In this document: in pieces, positions 22,878 through 31,235 of the stretch
Numbering within the stretch: the stretch's first letter is position 1
Layout of the letters: each line of letters starts with the position of its first letter
Assembly: GCA_021779855.1 (NCBI GenBank)
Contig: JAJXZW010000006.1
Location: forward strand, 1-64,000
Direction: 5' to 3'
Origin: Actinomycetes bacterium
Lineage (GTDB): Bacteria > Actinomycetota > Acidimicrobiia > Acidimicrobiales > RAAP-2
DNA length: 64,000 nucleotides
The notes under the pieces: generated by a model
What the model saw: the letters and a program-made list of their open reading frames with translations, nothing else
The model's database searches: none
What the model was told of the DNA's origin: nothing
Made by a program: the position numbers and the translations under genes

Positions 22878-24014
22878 GTGCCGTACCGCAAGGTCCGTGA
22901 CATAGACAAGCTCCAGCGCCTGCTCGGCGCGGTCCTCATGATCGAGGCCGACGTCGAGCTGGGGGACCTGCTGGCCCACCTGGTCGAGGAGGCGTGCGCC
23001 CTCGCGGGCGCCCGGTACGGGGCGCTGGGCGTGCTCAACGAGTCGCGCACCTCGCTCGCCGAGTTCATCACCTACGGCCTCTCCGAGGAGCGCGAGCTCG
23101 CCATCGGGGACCGCCCCACCGGCCGGGGCGTCCTGGGAGTCGTCGTGGCCGACGGCGAGAGCCTCCGGCTCGACCGGATCGGTGAGCACCCCCTCAGCGT
23201 GGGCTTCCCCGAGGGCCACCCGGCCATGTCGTCGTTCCTCGGGGTCCCCGTGCGGACCCCCTCGACGGTCTACGGCAACCTCTACCTCACCAACAAGCTC
23301 GACGCCGATCGCTTCAGCGAGGACGACGAGGCCCTGGTCGAGGCGCTGGCCCAGGCGGCGGCCATCGCCATCGAGAACAACCGGCTCCGCGACCGGCTGC
23401 GCCTCCTCTCGGTGATCGAGGACCGCGACCGCATCGCCCGCGAGCTCCACGACCGCATCATCCAGCGCATCTTCGCGATCGGACTGGCCCTGCAGGAGGC
23501 CTCCCGCTACGCCGTCCGCGACGAGACCCGGGCGGCCATCGCCAAGGGCGTCGACCAGCTCGACATCGTCATCAACGAGCTGCGCGCGACCATCCACCAG
23601 CTCGACGACGACCCCCTGCCCGGAGGCCTGCGGCGCCACGCGGCCGAGCTCATCGACGAGCTCGCGCCGATCCTCGGCCCGCGCCCGACGCTCGCCTTCA
23701 CCGGCCCGATCGACACCGCGATCCCCCCGCGGGTCGCCGACCACCTGCTCGCGGTCCTGCGTGAGGCGCTGACCAACGTGGCCAAGCACGCCCGGGCCCA
23801 GAGCTGTTCGGTCGAGTTCGACCTGGCCGACGGCGAGATCACCCTGCGGGTGAGCGACGACGGCGTCGGCGCGGGGGCGGGGCGCCCGAGCACCGGCCTC
23901 GGCCTCGCGAACCTCGCCCAGCGCGCGACGATCCTCGGCGGCGCCTTCTCGATCGAGCCCGTCGAGCCCCACGGAACCCGGCTCACCTGGCGGGTCCCGC
24001 TGAGCGCGACCTAG
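22878..24014 (+). CDS. Single-GAF sensor histidine kinase, DevS/DosT-like
   Basis: A 378-residue soluble kinase. Residues about 25-170 form one GAF domain (EEACALAGARYGALGVLNES, TGRGVLGVVV, SFLGVPVRTPSTVYGNLYLT). His114 in GFPEGHPAMSSFLG aligns with the heme-ligand His of DosS/DosT GAF-A, so heme binding is plausible. HisKA_3 follows with the phospho-acceptor His191 (ARELHDRIIQRIF), then the ATPase N box REALTNVAKHA and G boxes SDDGVG and GLGLANLAQRA. DosS and DosT have two GAFs; here the second is missing. It is divergent from devR and surely its partner. Its stop shares CTAG with the DUF2156 gene. Confidence 0.8.
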   Translation: MPYRKVRDIDKLQRLLGAVLMIEADVELGDLLAHLVEEACALAGARYGALGVLNESRTSLAEFITYGLSEERELAIGDRPTGRGVLGVVVADGESLRLDRIGEHPLSVGFPEGHPAMSSFLGVPVRTPSTVYGNLYLTNKLDADRFSEDDEALVEALAQAAAIAIENNRLRDRLRLLSVIEDRDRIARELHDRIIQRIFAIGLALQEASRYAVRDETRAAIAKGVDQLDIVINELRATIHQLDDDPLPGGLRRHAAELIDELAPILGPRPTLAFTGPIDTAIPPRVADHLLAVLREALTNVAKHARAQSCSVEFDLADGEITLRVSDDGVGAGAGRPSTGLGLANLAQRATILGGAFSIEPVEPHGTRLTWRVPLSAT

Positions 24015-24991
24015 GACGACCGGTTCAGCAGGCGCTGGAAGGAGCGCGCCACCCCCGGAGTGATGACGCCCCGGCTGCGCAGCACGTAGAGCGGCTGGGT
24101 CCGGTCGGGCTCGAGCTTGGAGCGGAACCGGTTGATCCCACTGAAGCGGTACTGGTGGTCGAAGAAGGCCAGGACTCGCCGGCCCACCACCCCCAGGTCG
24201 TGCGGGTCGCGCCAGTCCCCGTCGGGCCGCCAGAAGGGCAGAGGCCCGTTGGAGACCGTCTCGAATGCCTCGTCGCGCAGGGTGTCGAGGGCGAGGGCGA
24301 GCGCCCCCTCGAGCGAGCCGCGCGCCGCGTCGGCCAGGCGCACCAGGTCCTGGAGGTACCAGCCCGCGGCGTTGATCGGCGTGCACACGACGAAGGAGGT
24401 CACCGTCCCGTCGAGCTCGGAGACGAAGTAGCGCCGGTGCGAGGCGATCTCGAGGTAATCGGTGCGCAAGAACGAGTCGGTGCGCCGCTCGGGGCGCGCC
24501 GCCTTCCAGGCCGACTCGACCCACGCCAGGGCCGCCCGGTCCTCGGTCCGCTCGAGCGGGCGGGCCTCGCGCCAGGTGACCCCGAGGCCCGCGGCGTGGT
24601 TGCGGGCCCACCGCAACTTCTGGCGCCGCCCGCCGGCGAGGGACCAGCGGGCGAGGTCCACGTAGCTCTCGACCCCGGTCCACAGGACCGGCAGGCCCAG
24701 CGCCTCGCCGGCGCGCATGGTCGCCTCGTTCACCTCGAGCGCGAAGAGGTACTTGCGCCGGCTCGAGGCGTACTGCACGAGCCGGGCCACCAGCTCGCCC
24801 TCGACCCCCGGCGCGCACACCGGCGAGCGCCAGGCCACGACGACCCGGCGGCCCTCGAGGAAGCCGACGAAGCCCTCACGGCCCTCGCCGAAGAGGACGA
24901 GCCAGGGATCGGGGCCGAGGACCGTGTACTGGCCCGCCTCGCGACCGTGTCGGGCGAGGAGGGCCCCCACCTCATCACGGACGTCGGCCAC
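24011..24991 (-). CDS. DUF2156 / MprF C-terminal-like protein
   Basis: A 326-residue soluble protein matching the GNAT-like catalytic half of lysyl-phosphatidylglycerol synthases. Motifs are YASSRRKYLFALEVNEA, the GGRRQKLRWARNHA block, and the C-terminal GINRFRSKLEPDRTQPLYVL (the FxxKFxP-type end typical of DUF2156). The flippase membrane domain of full MprF is absent. It may transfer an aminoacyl group to a lipid, or another acyl group. Start at GTG 24989-24991. Its stop overlaps the kinase gene through CTAG. Confidence 0.72.
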   Translation of the reverse strand: MADVRDEVGALLARHGREAGQYTVLGPDPWLVLFGEGREGFVGFLEGRRVVVAWRSPVCAPGVEGELVARLVQYASSRRKYLFALEVNEATMRAGEALGLPVLWTGVESYVDLARWSLAGGRRQKLRWARNHAAGLGVTWREARPLERTEDRAALAWVESAWKAARPERRTDSFLRTDYLEIASHRRYFVSELDGTVTSFVVCTPINAAGWYLQDLVRLADAARGSLEGALALALDTLRDEAFETVSNGPLPFWRPDGDWRDPHDLGVVGRRVLAFFDHQYRFSGINRFRSKLEPDRTQPLYVLRSRGVITPGVARSFQRLLNRSS

Positions 24992-25127
24992 CCTTTCGGG
25001 ATCGACCGCGGACGGGCGCGCCAGGACTCTGCTCGTCCTCCCTGGTTACCACAGCCCCGCGCGCGGGGCGGACCAGCCGACCGGTGGCGGGTTGGCGGGA
25101 CCGCCCGGGCGATCCCCGCCGGTGCGC

Positions 25128-25646
25128 CTACCAGCCTCCGCCCGAGGAGGACGACGAGGTCGTGGTGGCCGGGCCCACCTTCTCCGGGGTCGCGGCCGCG
25201 GTCTTCGCCCACGCGTTGACGAGGACCCAGGTACCCGCGCCGAGCTTGATCCCGACGCCCTTGGCCTCGTGGGGCTTGGTGTCGCCCGCGAAGGTGTAGA
25301 GGGGGTAGCCGTTGAAGGTGGCCTGACGGAACTTGCCGCGCTTCACCCACGCGAGCGATCCCTTCACGGCCGCCGAGCGGCTGAACGTGCCCACGTTGAC
25401 CGGGAGCATCACGGGCGGCCACACGTGCGTGCACGACGTCACGCACTTGATCTTGCCCCCCGCCTCCGAGGTGAGGATGTAGAGCGGGTGTCCCGCCGCG
25501 TCGATGAGGACGTGGGGGTCCCGGGCGATCGTCGCCGCCTGGAGGGTGGGCTGGGCCGCGCCCAGCGGGGCCGTGGCGACGGCGGCCCCGCCGGCCACGA
25601 GGGCGACGACGAGGGCGAGCCTCTTGAGGGTGGACCGAGCAAGCAT
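25128..25646 (-). CDS. COG4315-type secreted repeat protein (Lipoprotein_15)
   Basis: A 172-residue exported protein: signal peptide LALVVALVAGGAAVATA, then two tandem about 45-residue repeats. The first reads HVLIDAAGHPLYILTSEAGG, then CVTSCTHVWPPVMLP; the second has FNGYPLYTFAGDTKPHEAKG. G-x-PLY-x-F/L and the C-x3-C-x3-WPP motif identify the PF03640 family, whose function is unknown although it is found near redox and respiratory genes. There is no lipobox Cys, so it is probably secreted or cell-wall associated. The Ser/Gly tail is flexible. AAGGAGG lies five bases before the ATG. Confidence 0.8.
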   Translation of the reverse strand: MLARSTLKRLALVVALVAGGAAVATAPLGAAQPTLQAATIARDPHVLIDAAGHPLYILTSEAGGKIKCVTSCTHVWPPVMLPVNVGTFSRSAAVKGSLAWVKRGKFRQATFNGYPLYTFAGDTKPHEAKGVGIKLGAGTWVLVNAWAKTAAATPEKVGPATTTSSSSSGGGW

Positions 25647-25730
25647 GGCGCCTCCTTGCGATGCGGTGCCTATTGAGCAGGACCCTAGCGCCGGGTTGCG
25701 CCGGTGTCTGGTCGGGCCGCGGCGGCGCGC

Positions 25731-26396
25731 TCAGGCGACCTCGACCCAGATGCTCGCCGCGGCGGCCCGCGCGAGCGAGAAGGCGCGATCCCCGACGCGC
25801 ACGGTGAGTGATGTGTCCTCACCAACCCCCACGAGGGTGACAGGCGTCCCCTCGGCGATGGCGTGGGCCGCCAGGGTGGTGAGCAGGGTCGGCGCCTCGT
25901 GCTCGGCCACCTCGGAGACCCGCCGCACCACCGCCGCCGTCCCCGGGGCGAGCTCGGCGAGGGCCACCAGGGCGCCGTAGGGCGCGACCCGCCCCGGGAT
26001 CACGTTGCCGTGTGGGCAGGTCGACGGCGACCCCATTGAGAGGTCGATCCGGTCGACCACCTCTTCGGAGATCGACGAGGAGAGCCGCTCGGCCTCGAGG
26101 TCGGCGCTCGCCCAGTCCAGGCCGAGGACGTCGGTCAGCCAGCGCTCGAGGATCCGGTGACGACGCACCAGGGCCGTGGCCGTCTCCCGACCCGCGTCGG
26201 TCAGCGACACGCTGCGGTCCTCGCCAAGCTCGACCCAGCCGTCGCGGCGCAGCCGCGCCAGGGCGTTGGTGACCGTGGGGGGCGCCACCGAGAGCCAGTA
26301 GGCCAGCCGACCGGGCCGGACGACTTCACCCTCGGCCGCGATGCAGTAGATCGCCTGGAGATACCGGTCGACAGTGGCGGTGTGCGCGCTCACCAC
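25731..26396 (-). CDS. DtxR/MntR-family metal-dependent regulator
   Basis: A 221-residue regulator. The N-terminal winged helix is VRPGRLAYWLSVAPPTVTNA, then LARLRRDGWVELGEDRSVSL. The dimer/metal domain has RRHRILERWL (H-x3-E ancillary site) and STCPHGNVIPG. At the primary site the E-A-C-R-W-E-H of IdeR is EAERLSS, so the usual Glu/His ligands are Ser. An SH3/FeoA-like domain (residues about 145-221) ends the protein. GTG start with AAGGAGG upstream and a TTGACT-N18-TAGCCT promoter. Iron or manganese sensing is the family role; the altered ligands make the metal uncertain. Confidence 0.75.
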   Translation of the reverse strand: MVSAHTATVDRYLQAIYCIAAEGEVVRPGRLAYWLSVAPPTVTNALARLRRDGWVELGEDRSVSLTDAGRETATALVRRHRILERWLTDVLGLDWASADLEAERLSSSISEEVVDRIDLSMGSPSTCPHGNVIPGRVAPYGALVALAELAPGTAAVVRRVSEVAEHEAPTLLTTLAAHAIAEGTPVTLVGVGEDTSLTVRVGDRAFSLARAAAASIWVEVA

Positions 26397-26429
26397 GGGA
26401 CCTCCTTCGCGCCCGAGTGGCGCAGGGCG

Positions 26430-26459
26430 AGGCTAACGGCGGGCGTCGACGGGAGTCAA
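26430..26459 (-). promoter_or_regulatory. Promoter of dtxR-family gene
   Basis: On the minus strand TTGACT (26454-26459), an 18-base spacer, and TAGCCT (26430-26435). It predicts a leader of about 26 bases that holds AAGGAGG. Confidence 0.5.
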
Positions 26460-26780
26460 AGCCCGCCGGGGCGACCTGGGCCGAGAGGCCGGTACCGGGT
26501 CCGGCGGCTCGTGTGGGGCACCCGCGGGCACCGGTGGCCCCGCGGACTCGCCCGTCCCTGACGGCCCCCGCGGGGGGACGACCTCGCGCACGGGGGCCTT
26601 CCACGAGGCGTTCGACTGGAACAGCCCGACCGGCTCCGACGAGGGCCCCGCCTTCTTCGAGCGCGGGGCGGCTGCTCCGGCTGCTCCCTCGATCCCGACG
26701 GCCACCGCCGGGAGGCCGCCCACAACCCCACGACCCCTCCTCGAGGAGGGGCGCGCCCTGACGTGACGGCGCCCGCCCGC
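26460..26780. other. GC-rich gap between dtxR-like and MFS genes
   Basis: The minus-strand frame 26433-26723 (96 codons from a GTG) has coding-like third positions and reads VVGGLPAVAVGIEGAAGAAA near its start. Its end runs through the dtxR promoter and it matches nothing. I cannot decide between a small gene and decayed DNA. Nothing else is evident. Confidence 0.3.
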
Positions 26781-26785
26781 GCCGA

Positions 26786-26808
26786 TATACTTGCATGAAG
26801 TCAAGCAA
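26786..26808. promoter_or_regulatory. Promoter and probable MarR operator of MFS-marR unit
   Basis: TATACT (26786-26791) is the -10. Over the expected start of transcription lies CTTG-N8-CAAG (26790-26805), within TTGC-N10-GCAA (26791-26808). MarR proteins typically bind such palindromes, and the marR gene is the second gene of this transcript. Confidence 0.5.
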
Positions 26809-26827
26809 CTATCCCCCCGGAGGACCC

Positions 26828-28603
26828 ATGCCCCGACTCGGCGTCAAGCACGCCCACCCCGAGCGCTACAAGTGGATTGCTCTCACCAACACCACGCTCG
26901 GGGTGTTCATGGCGGTGGTGAACTCCTCGATCATCCTGATCTCGTTGCCGGCGATCTTCCGCGGCATCCACCTCAACCCGCTCACGCCCTCGAACGTCGG
27001 CTACCTCCTCTGGCTGATGATGGGCTACCTCCTCGTGACGGCGGTGCTCGTGATCAGCCTCGGGCGCCTCGGCGACATCGTCGGGCGGGTGCGGATCTTC
27101 AACCTGGGGTTCCTCGTCTTCTCGGCGGCCTCGGTCCTGCTCGCCCTCGACCCCCTCCACGGGGGGGCCGGGGCCATCTGGCTCGTCGCGTGGCGGATCG
27201 TCCAGGGCATCGGCGGCTCGATGCTCTTCGCCAACTCCGCGGCAATCCTCGTGGACGCCTTCCCCACTGAGCAGCGCGGCATGGCCATGGGCGTGAACCA
27301 GGTCGCCGCCATCGGCGGCTCCTTCGTCGGGCTGATCGCGGGCGGCCTGCTCTCGACCATCGACTGGCGCCTCGTCTTCTGGGTCTCGGTGCCCTTCGGG
27401 ATCCTCGGGACCGTCTGGAGCTACGTCAGCCTGCGCGACAACGGCGTGCGCACACCCTCGCGGATCGACTGGTGGGGCAACGCGACCTTCGCGGTGGGCC
27501 TCACGGCGCTGCTCGTGGCGATCGTCTACGGCATCGAGCCCTACGGGAGCCACTCGATGGGCTGGACCTCGCCGCTCGTGCTGAGCTCGCTGGCTATCGC
27601 CGTGGTGACGCTCGCCGCCTTCTTCTGGATCGAACTGCGCGTCGAGGCGCCGATGTTCAACCTGCGCCTCTTCCGCATGCGGGCCTTCTTCATGGGCAGC
27701 ACCGCGGGGCTAATCGCGGCCATCGCCCGCGGTGGCCTCCAGTTCATGCTCATCATCTGGCTCCAGGGCATCTGGCTGCCCCTGCACGGCTACAGCTTCT
27801 CCTCGACCCCGCTGTGGGCCGGTATCTTCCTGCTGCCGCTCACGATCGGCTTCCTGGTCGCCGGACCGATCTCGGGGTGGCTCAGCGACCGCCACGGCGC
27901 CCGCGCCCTGTCGACGACCGGCCTCGCGGTCTTCGCCCTGAGCTTCGTCGGCCTGCTCCTCGTGCCCACCGACTTCGGCTACCCCGTCTTCGCGGTGCTG
28001 ATCGCCCTCAACGGCGTCGGCGGCGGGATGTTCTCGGCGCCGAACCAGGCGGCGGTGATGAACGCGGTGCCGGCGGAAGAGCGCGGCGGCGCGGCGGGCA
28101 TCCAGGCCGCCTTCATGAACACGGGCATGGTCCTGTCCATGGGCATCTTCTTCTCGCTCATGATCATCGGGCTCACCAACGCCCTGCCCCCCGCGATGCT
28201 GAAGGGCCTCAGCGCCCACGGCGTGCCGGCGGCCCAGGCGTCGGTCGTGGCGCACCTGCCGGCCGTGGGCAGCCTCTTCTCCTCGTTCCTCGGCTACAAC
28301 CCACTGAAGGCCCTCCTCGTCAGCCCGGCGACGGCCCACGTCAACGCCGCCCAGTGGGCGGTGCTCACCGGCAAGCGGACCTTCCCCGGCCTCATCCTGA
28401 ACCCCTTCCACCACGGCCTGGTCATCGTGTTCGTGGCCGCGGCCGTGCTGGCGCTGCTCGGCGCGGCCTTCTCCGCGCTGCGCGGGAAGCGCTACGTCCA
28501 CGGCGCCGAGTCGCCGACACCCGAGTCCCTCATCGGCGAGATGGCCGAGGTCGGCGCGAGCGTGCCCGGCGAGCCGGCCCTCGAGGGCGAGGTCGTGCGG
28601 TGA
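26828..28603 (+). CDS. DHA2-type MFS drug transporter (EmrB/QacA family)
   Basis: A 591-residue efflux pump with about 14 membrane helices. Helix 1 motif is [20 protein letters not shown] (D of the usual VALPxI set replaced by N/S). Motif A-like loop [19 protein letters not shown] and motif C-like [19 protein letters not shown] follow. The start is put at the ATG 26828 because GGAGG lies five bases upstream; an ATG at 26795 sits too close to the -10. It exports an unknown drug or metabolite by proton antiport. It overlaps the MarR gene by GTGA (28600-28603), which should regulate it. Confidence 0.82.
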   Translation: MPRLGVKHAHPERYKWIALTNTTLGVFMAVVNSSIILISLPAIFRGIHLNPLTPSNVGYLLWLMMGYLLVTAVLVISLGRLGDIVGRVRIFNLGFLVFSAASVLLALDPLHGGAGAIWLVAWRIVQGIGGSMLFANSAAILVDAFPTEQRGMAMGVNQVAAIGGSFVGLIAGGLLSTIDWRLVFWVSVPFGILGTVWSYVSLRDNGVRTPSRIDWWGNATFAVGLTALLVAIVYGIEPYGSHSMGWTSPLVLSSLAIAVVTLAAFFWIELRVEAPMFNLRLFRMRAFFMGSTAGLIAAIARGGLQFMLIIWLQGIWLPLHGYSFSSTPLWAGIFLLPLTIGFLVAGPISGWLSDRHGARALSTTGLAVFALSFVGLLLVPTDFGYPVFAVLIALNGVGGGMFSAPNQAAVMNAVPAEERGGAAGIQAAFMNTGMVLSMGIFFSLMIIGLTNALPPAMLKGLSAHGVPAAQASVVAHLPAVGSLFSSFLGYNPLKALLVSPATAHVNAAQWAVLTGKRTFPGLILNPFHHGLVIVFVAAAVLALLGAAFSALRGKRYVHGAESPTPESLIGEMAEVGASVPGEPALEGEVVR

Positions 28604-29028
28604 GCCCGGCCCTGACCGGGGCCCCCACCGCGACGCGGCTGCGCCGCGTCGTGACCCGCCTGATGAAGGTGATGCGCCGCGACACCGACGCCGAGCTCAG
28701 CCCGTCACTGCTCTCGGCCCTCGCCACCCTCGAGGACCACGGGGCCCAGCGGATCTCGTCGCTGGCCGCCGCCGAGTCGGTCGACCCGTCGGTGGCCACC
28801 CGAGTCGTCTCCTCCCTCGAGGAGCGCCGGTACGTGGAGCGCCGCGACGACCCCGACGACCGCCGGGCCTGCGTGGTGGCCCTCACGGCGAAGGGTCACC
28901 GGACCCTCGAGCGGCTCGGGACCGAGCAGGCCGCGACCCTCGCCGCTCGCCTGGAGCGGCTCGGCGCGCGCGACGTGCGCGCGATCGAGGCCGCGCTGCC
29001 GGCGCTCGAGAGGCTGATCGAGGACTAG
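28600..29028 (+). CDS. MarR-family transcriptional regulator
   Basis: A 142-residue winged-helix protein. The HTH is [20 protein letters not shown] and the wing [20 protein letters not shown] contains the DxRR signature. The GTG start overlaps the transporter stop by four bases. It likely represses the unit through the CTTG-N8-CAAG palindrome at its promoter. Gene order (transporter first) is the reverse of the other MarR/MFS pair at 15159-16840. Its stop shares CTAG with osmC. Confidence 0.82.
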   Translation: MSPALTGAPTATRLRRVVTRLMKVMRRDTDAELSPSLLSALATLEDHGAQRISSLAAAESVDPSVATRVVSSLEERRYVERRDDPDDRRACVVALTAKGHRTLERLGTEQAATLAARLERLGARDVRAIEAALPALERLIED

Positions 29029-29462
29029 TCGAGCGCCGCGTCGAGGGTGATCTCGGTGCCGGTCAGCGCCTTGGACACGGGGCAGCCCGACTTGGCCGCC
29101 TCGGCCGCCGCCACGAAGGCCGCCTCGTCGAGGCCCTCGACACGCCCGCGCACGCGCAGGGCCACCCCGCTGATGCGAGAGCCCCCGGCCGGGTCGGGCC
29201 CGAGGGTCACGTCGGCTTCGACGGTGAGACCGATCGAGGTGGCCCCGGCCCGGCCCAGGCCGCCCGAGAGCGCCATGGCGAAGCAGGAGGCGTGCGCCGC
29301 GGCGATCAGCTCCTCGGGGCTGGTGTAGCCCTCCGAGGCCTCGGCGCTGCGCCGGGGGAAGGAGACCTCGTAGGTGCCGAGGCCGCTGGAGACGAGCTCG
29401 GTCCGGCCCGAGCCGTCCTGCAACCCCCCGGTCCAGACGGTGCGTGCGCTGCGTGTCGGCAT
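29025..29462 (-). CDS. OsmC/Ohr-family thiol peroxidase
   Basis: A 145-residue protein that reduces organic hydroperoxides using two cysteines. The first is in ELIAAAHASCFAMALSGGLG, the second in AAKSGCPVSKALTG. The remaining glutamate/arginine pocket residues (TSPEELI, TYEVSFPRR) fit OsmC rather than Ohr. It acts in the cytosol as a homodimer. ATG preceded by AGGGGG, with a TAGGAT -10 box (29487-29492, minus strand). It is convergent with the MarR gene. Confidence 0.85.
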   Translation of the reverse strand: MPTRSARTVWTGGLQDGSGRTELVSSGLGTYEVSFPRRSAEASEGYTSPEELIAAAHASCFAMALSGGLGRAGATSIGLTVEADVTLGPDPAGGSRISGVALRVRGRVEGLDEAAFVAAAEAAKSGCPVSKALTGTEITLDAALD

Positions 29463-29492
29463 GGGATCCCCCTGGTCGTTTCGTGCATCCTA

Positions 29493-29799
29493 CGGCCCGC
29501 GCGAGGGGGGCGCGCCGGGCTGGTCCGGCCACCGCCGCGACGAGCGGGTCGCGACGCCCGCCCTCTGCGCCTCGCGCCCCGGGACCGTCAAGGTCGAGGA
29601 CGTCGGGCAGCGGGTTCTCGTCGACGCCGGGCGGTGGCTGGCGAGCTCCGCGCCCTCGAGGGGGCCCGAGCAGGGCCCGCCGCCGTGGAGCCCCATCGCC
29701 CTCGTCGCCTCGCTCGAGCGGACGAGGTGGCCGTGGCCGTGGGCGGATCGGCCTCGCTGGCCCCGACGGCGGTGCCCGGCGGCTCCGCCTGGGGCGGGG
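29493..29799. other. Gap between osmC and c-di-GMP operon end
   Basis: GC-rich with no recognisable gene. Frames on both strands are open but show arginine/proline-rich shadow composition. No terminator hairpin stands out. Confidence 0.4.
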
Positions 29800-30405
29800 T
29801 CAGTGCGTCGCGCCGTTGGCGCGCGCGGTCATCGGCAGGCGATTCAGCGCCGAGAGGGCCGCGCGCGACGCGGCCAGCACGTCGTTGTCGGACTGGGCGA
29901 TGCCGAAGCGGTCGGCCCCGCCCTGGCTCGAGCGCAAGACGACCACGACCGGCCAGTTGCGCACCGCGATCATGTGCGAGACCGAGAGCAGCGTGAAGGG
30001 GATGTCGAAGCCCAGCTGGCGCAGCGCCCCGAGCGTCGCTTCGACCCCGCCGATCAGCGGGCCGCTGGGGGCCTTGCCCGTGGCCAGGCGCCCGGCGTAG
30101 TTGAGGACGACCTCGCAGACCCCCTGGGCGTCGCACTCGGCGCGCACGAGGGCCGCCCGCGCCGCGCCGCGGCCCCCCAGGGTCGCCTCGGTGAGCCGGT
30201 TGACGTCGTCGACGACCACCCGGGCCTCGGGGTAGTAGAGAGCGGAGATCTGGCGGGCCACGGTCGTGATCTCGTCGCGGTTCGGGGCGTTGGTCACGAG
30301 GGTCACGGTGGTGACCCCGCCGTCGTCGTCGCGCTCGAACCCGACGTTGAGCACGCCCGGCAGCGAGCGCAACTCCAACTCGAAGTCCTCCTCGATCCGC
30401 AGCAT
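29800..30405 (-). CDS. Hypothetical protein at the end of the c-di-GMP operon
   Basis: A 201-residue cytosolic alpha/beta protein. The N-terminus (LELRSLPGVLNVGFERDDDG) has the strand pattern of an ACT- or MinD-associated small domain. The rest has a hydrophobic core (GFDIPFTLLSVSHMIAVRNW, PVVVVLRSS). No catalytic motif is visible. Its ATG overlaps the upstream GGDEF stop (TGATG), so it is the last gene of the GGDEF unit. A role downstream of c-di-GMP is inferred only from this coupling. Confidence 0.55.
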   Translation of the reverse strand: MLRIEEDFELELRSLPGVLNVGFERDDDGGVTTVTLVTNAPNRDEITTVARQISALYYPEARVVVDDVNRLTEATLGGRGAARAALVRAECDAQGVCEVVLNYAGRLATGKAPSGPLIGGVEATLGALRQLGFDIPFTLLSVSHMIAVRNWPVVVVLRSSQGGADRFGIAQSDNDVLAASRAALSALNRLPMTARANGATH

Positions 30406-31235
30406 CAGTCCCGCCCGCCCTTCCTCTGGTACAGCCGCACGTCGGCCAGCCGGAACAGCTCGCCCGGGTCGGTCGACTCCCGGGGCGCCGAGGCGGTGCC
30501 CACCGTGAAATCGATCGGTACCCCGGCGGCCTTGAGCTGATGGCGCAGGCGGTCGGTGAAGCCGAGCGCCTCGTTGCCCTCGGCGTTGTTCAAGATGACG
30601 GCGAACTCGTCCCCCCCGACCCGCGCCGGGGTGTCCCCGGCGCGCATCGAGCGTCGCAGGGCGAAGCCGAACTGGCGCAGGAGGTAGTCCCCGAACTCGT
30701 GCCCGCTCTCGTCGTTGATGAGCTTGAAGCCGTCGAGGTCGATGAGCACCAGCGTGAAGGGCCAGCCGTAGCGTGCGGCCCGCCCGGCGGCGACCGAGAG
30801 CGACTGGTCGAAGTTACGCCGGTTCGCGATGTTCGTCAGGGGGTCCTGGCCGGCCCGGAAGCGGGCCAGCTGCAGGGAGAGCGCCAGCTGGCAGGCCGCG
30901 CGCACCGCCTCGGCCTCCGACTCGGGCACGACGTCGGGCGCGCAGTACAGGCCGGGGTCGGTCCCCAACTGGGTCATCATGTCCACCGACTCGACCCGCG
31001 CGCCCAGCCGGAAGGTCTGGGTGCCGAAGGCGTCGTCGGAGAGCACGACCACGGCGTCCTCGAGGTCGTAGCGCTCGGCCAGGCGCTCGAGCAGGGTGTA
31101 GACGAAGTTGATGCCCAGCTCGCCCACCGCGAGCTCGGCGAGCAGGGTCCGAAAGACCCACGGCTCGTAGCCGTGACGGTCGACCTCGCCGAGGTCGACC
31201 TCGGCGGCGCTCCGGTGGGAGTCGGCGTCAAGCAT
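30405..31235 (-). CDS. Diguanylate cyclase with N-terminal sensor-like region
   Basis: A 276-residue enzyme making c-di-GMP from GTP. The C-terminal GGDEF domain starts at DPLTNIANRRNFD, has the intact active site ARVGGDEFAV, and an RxxD inhibitory site (RAGD) five residues before it. The first about 110 residues are an unrecognised soluble sensor-like domain (LGINFVYTLLERLAERYDLE, then VVLSDDAFGTQTFRLGARV). No membrane helices. The ATG at 31233-31235 overlaps the end of the GGDEF-EAL gene by eight bases; a start at 31262 is also open. Product feedback through the RxxD site is expected. Confidence 0.82.
   Translation of the reverse strand: MLDADSHRSAAEVDLGEVDRHGYEPWVFRTLLAELAVGELGINFVYTLLERLAERYDLEDAVVVLSDDAFGTQTFRLGARVESVDMMTQLGTDPGLYCAPDVVPESEAEAVRAACQLALSLQLARFRAGQDPLTNIANRRNFDQSLSVAAGRAARYGWPFTLVLIDLDGFKLINDESGHEFGDYLLRQFGFALRRSMRAGDTPARVGGDEFAVILNNAEGNEALGFTDRLRHQLKAAGVPIDFTVGTASAPRESTDPGELFRLADVRLYQRKGGRD

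Noticed and set aside
26433..26723. A 96-residue minus-strand gene between dtxR-like and MFS genes
   Set aside because: Coding-like third positions but no family match, a weak start, and its end runs through the dtxR promoter; kept only as a note.
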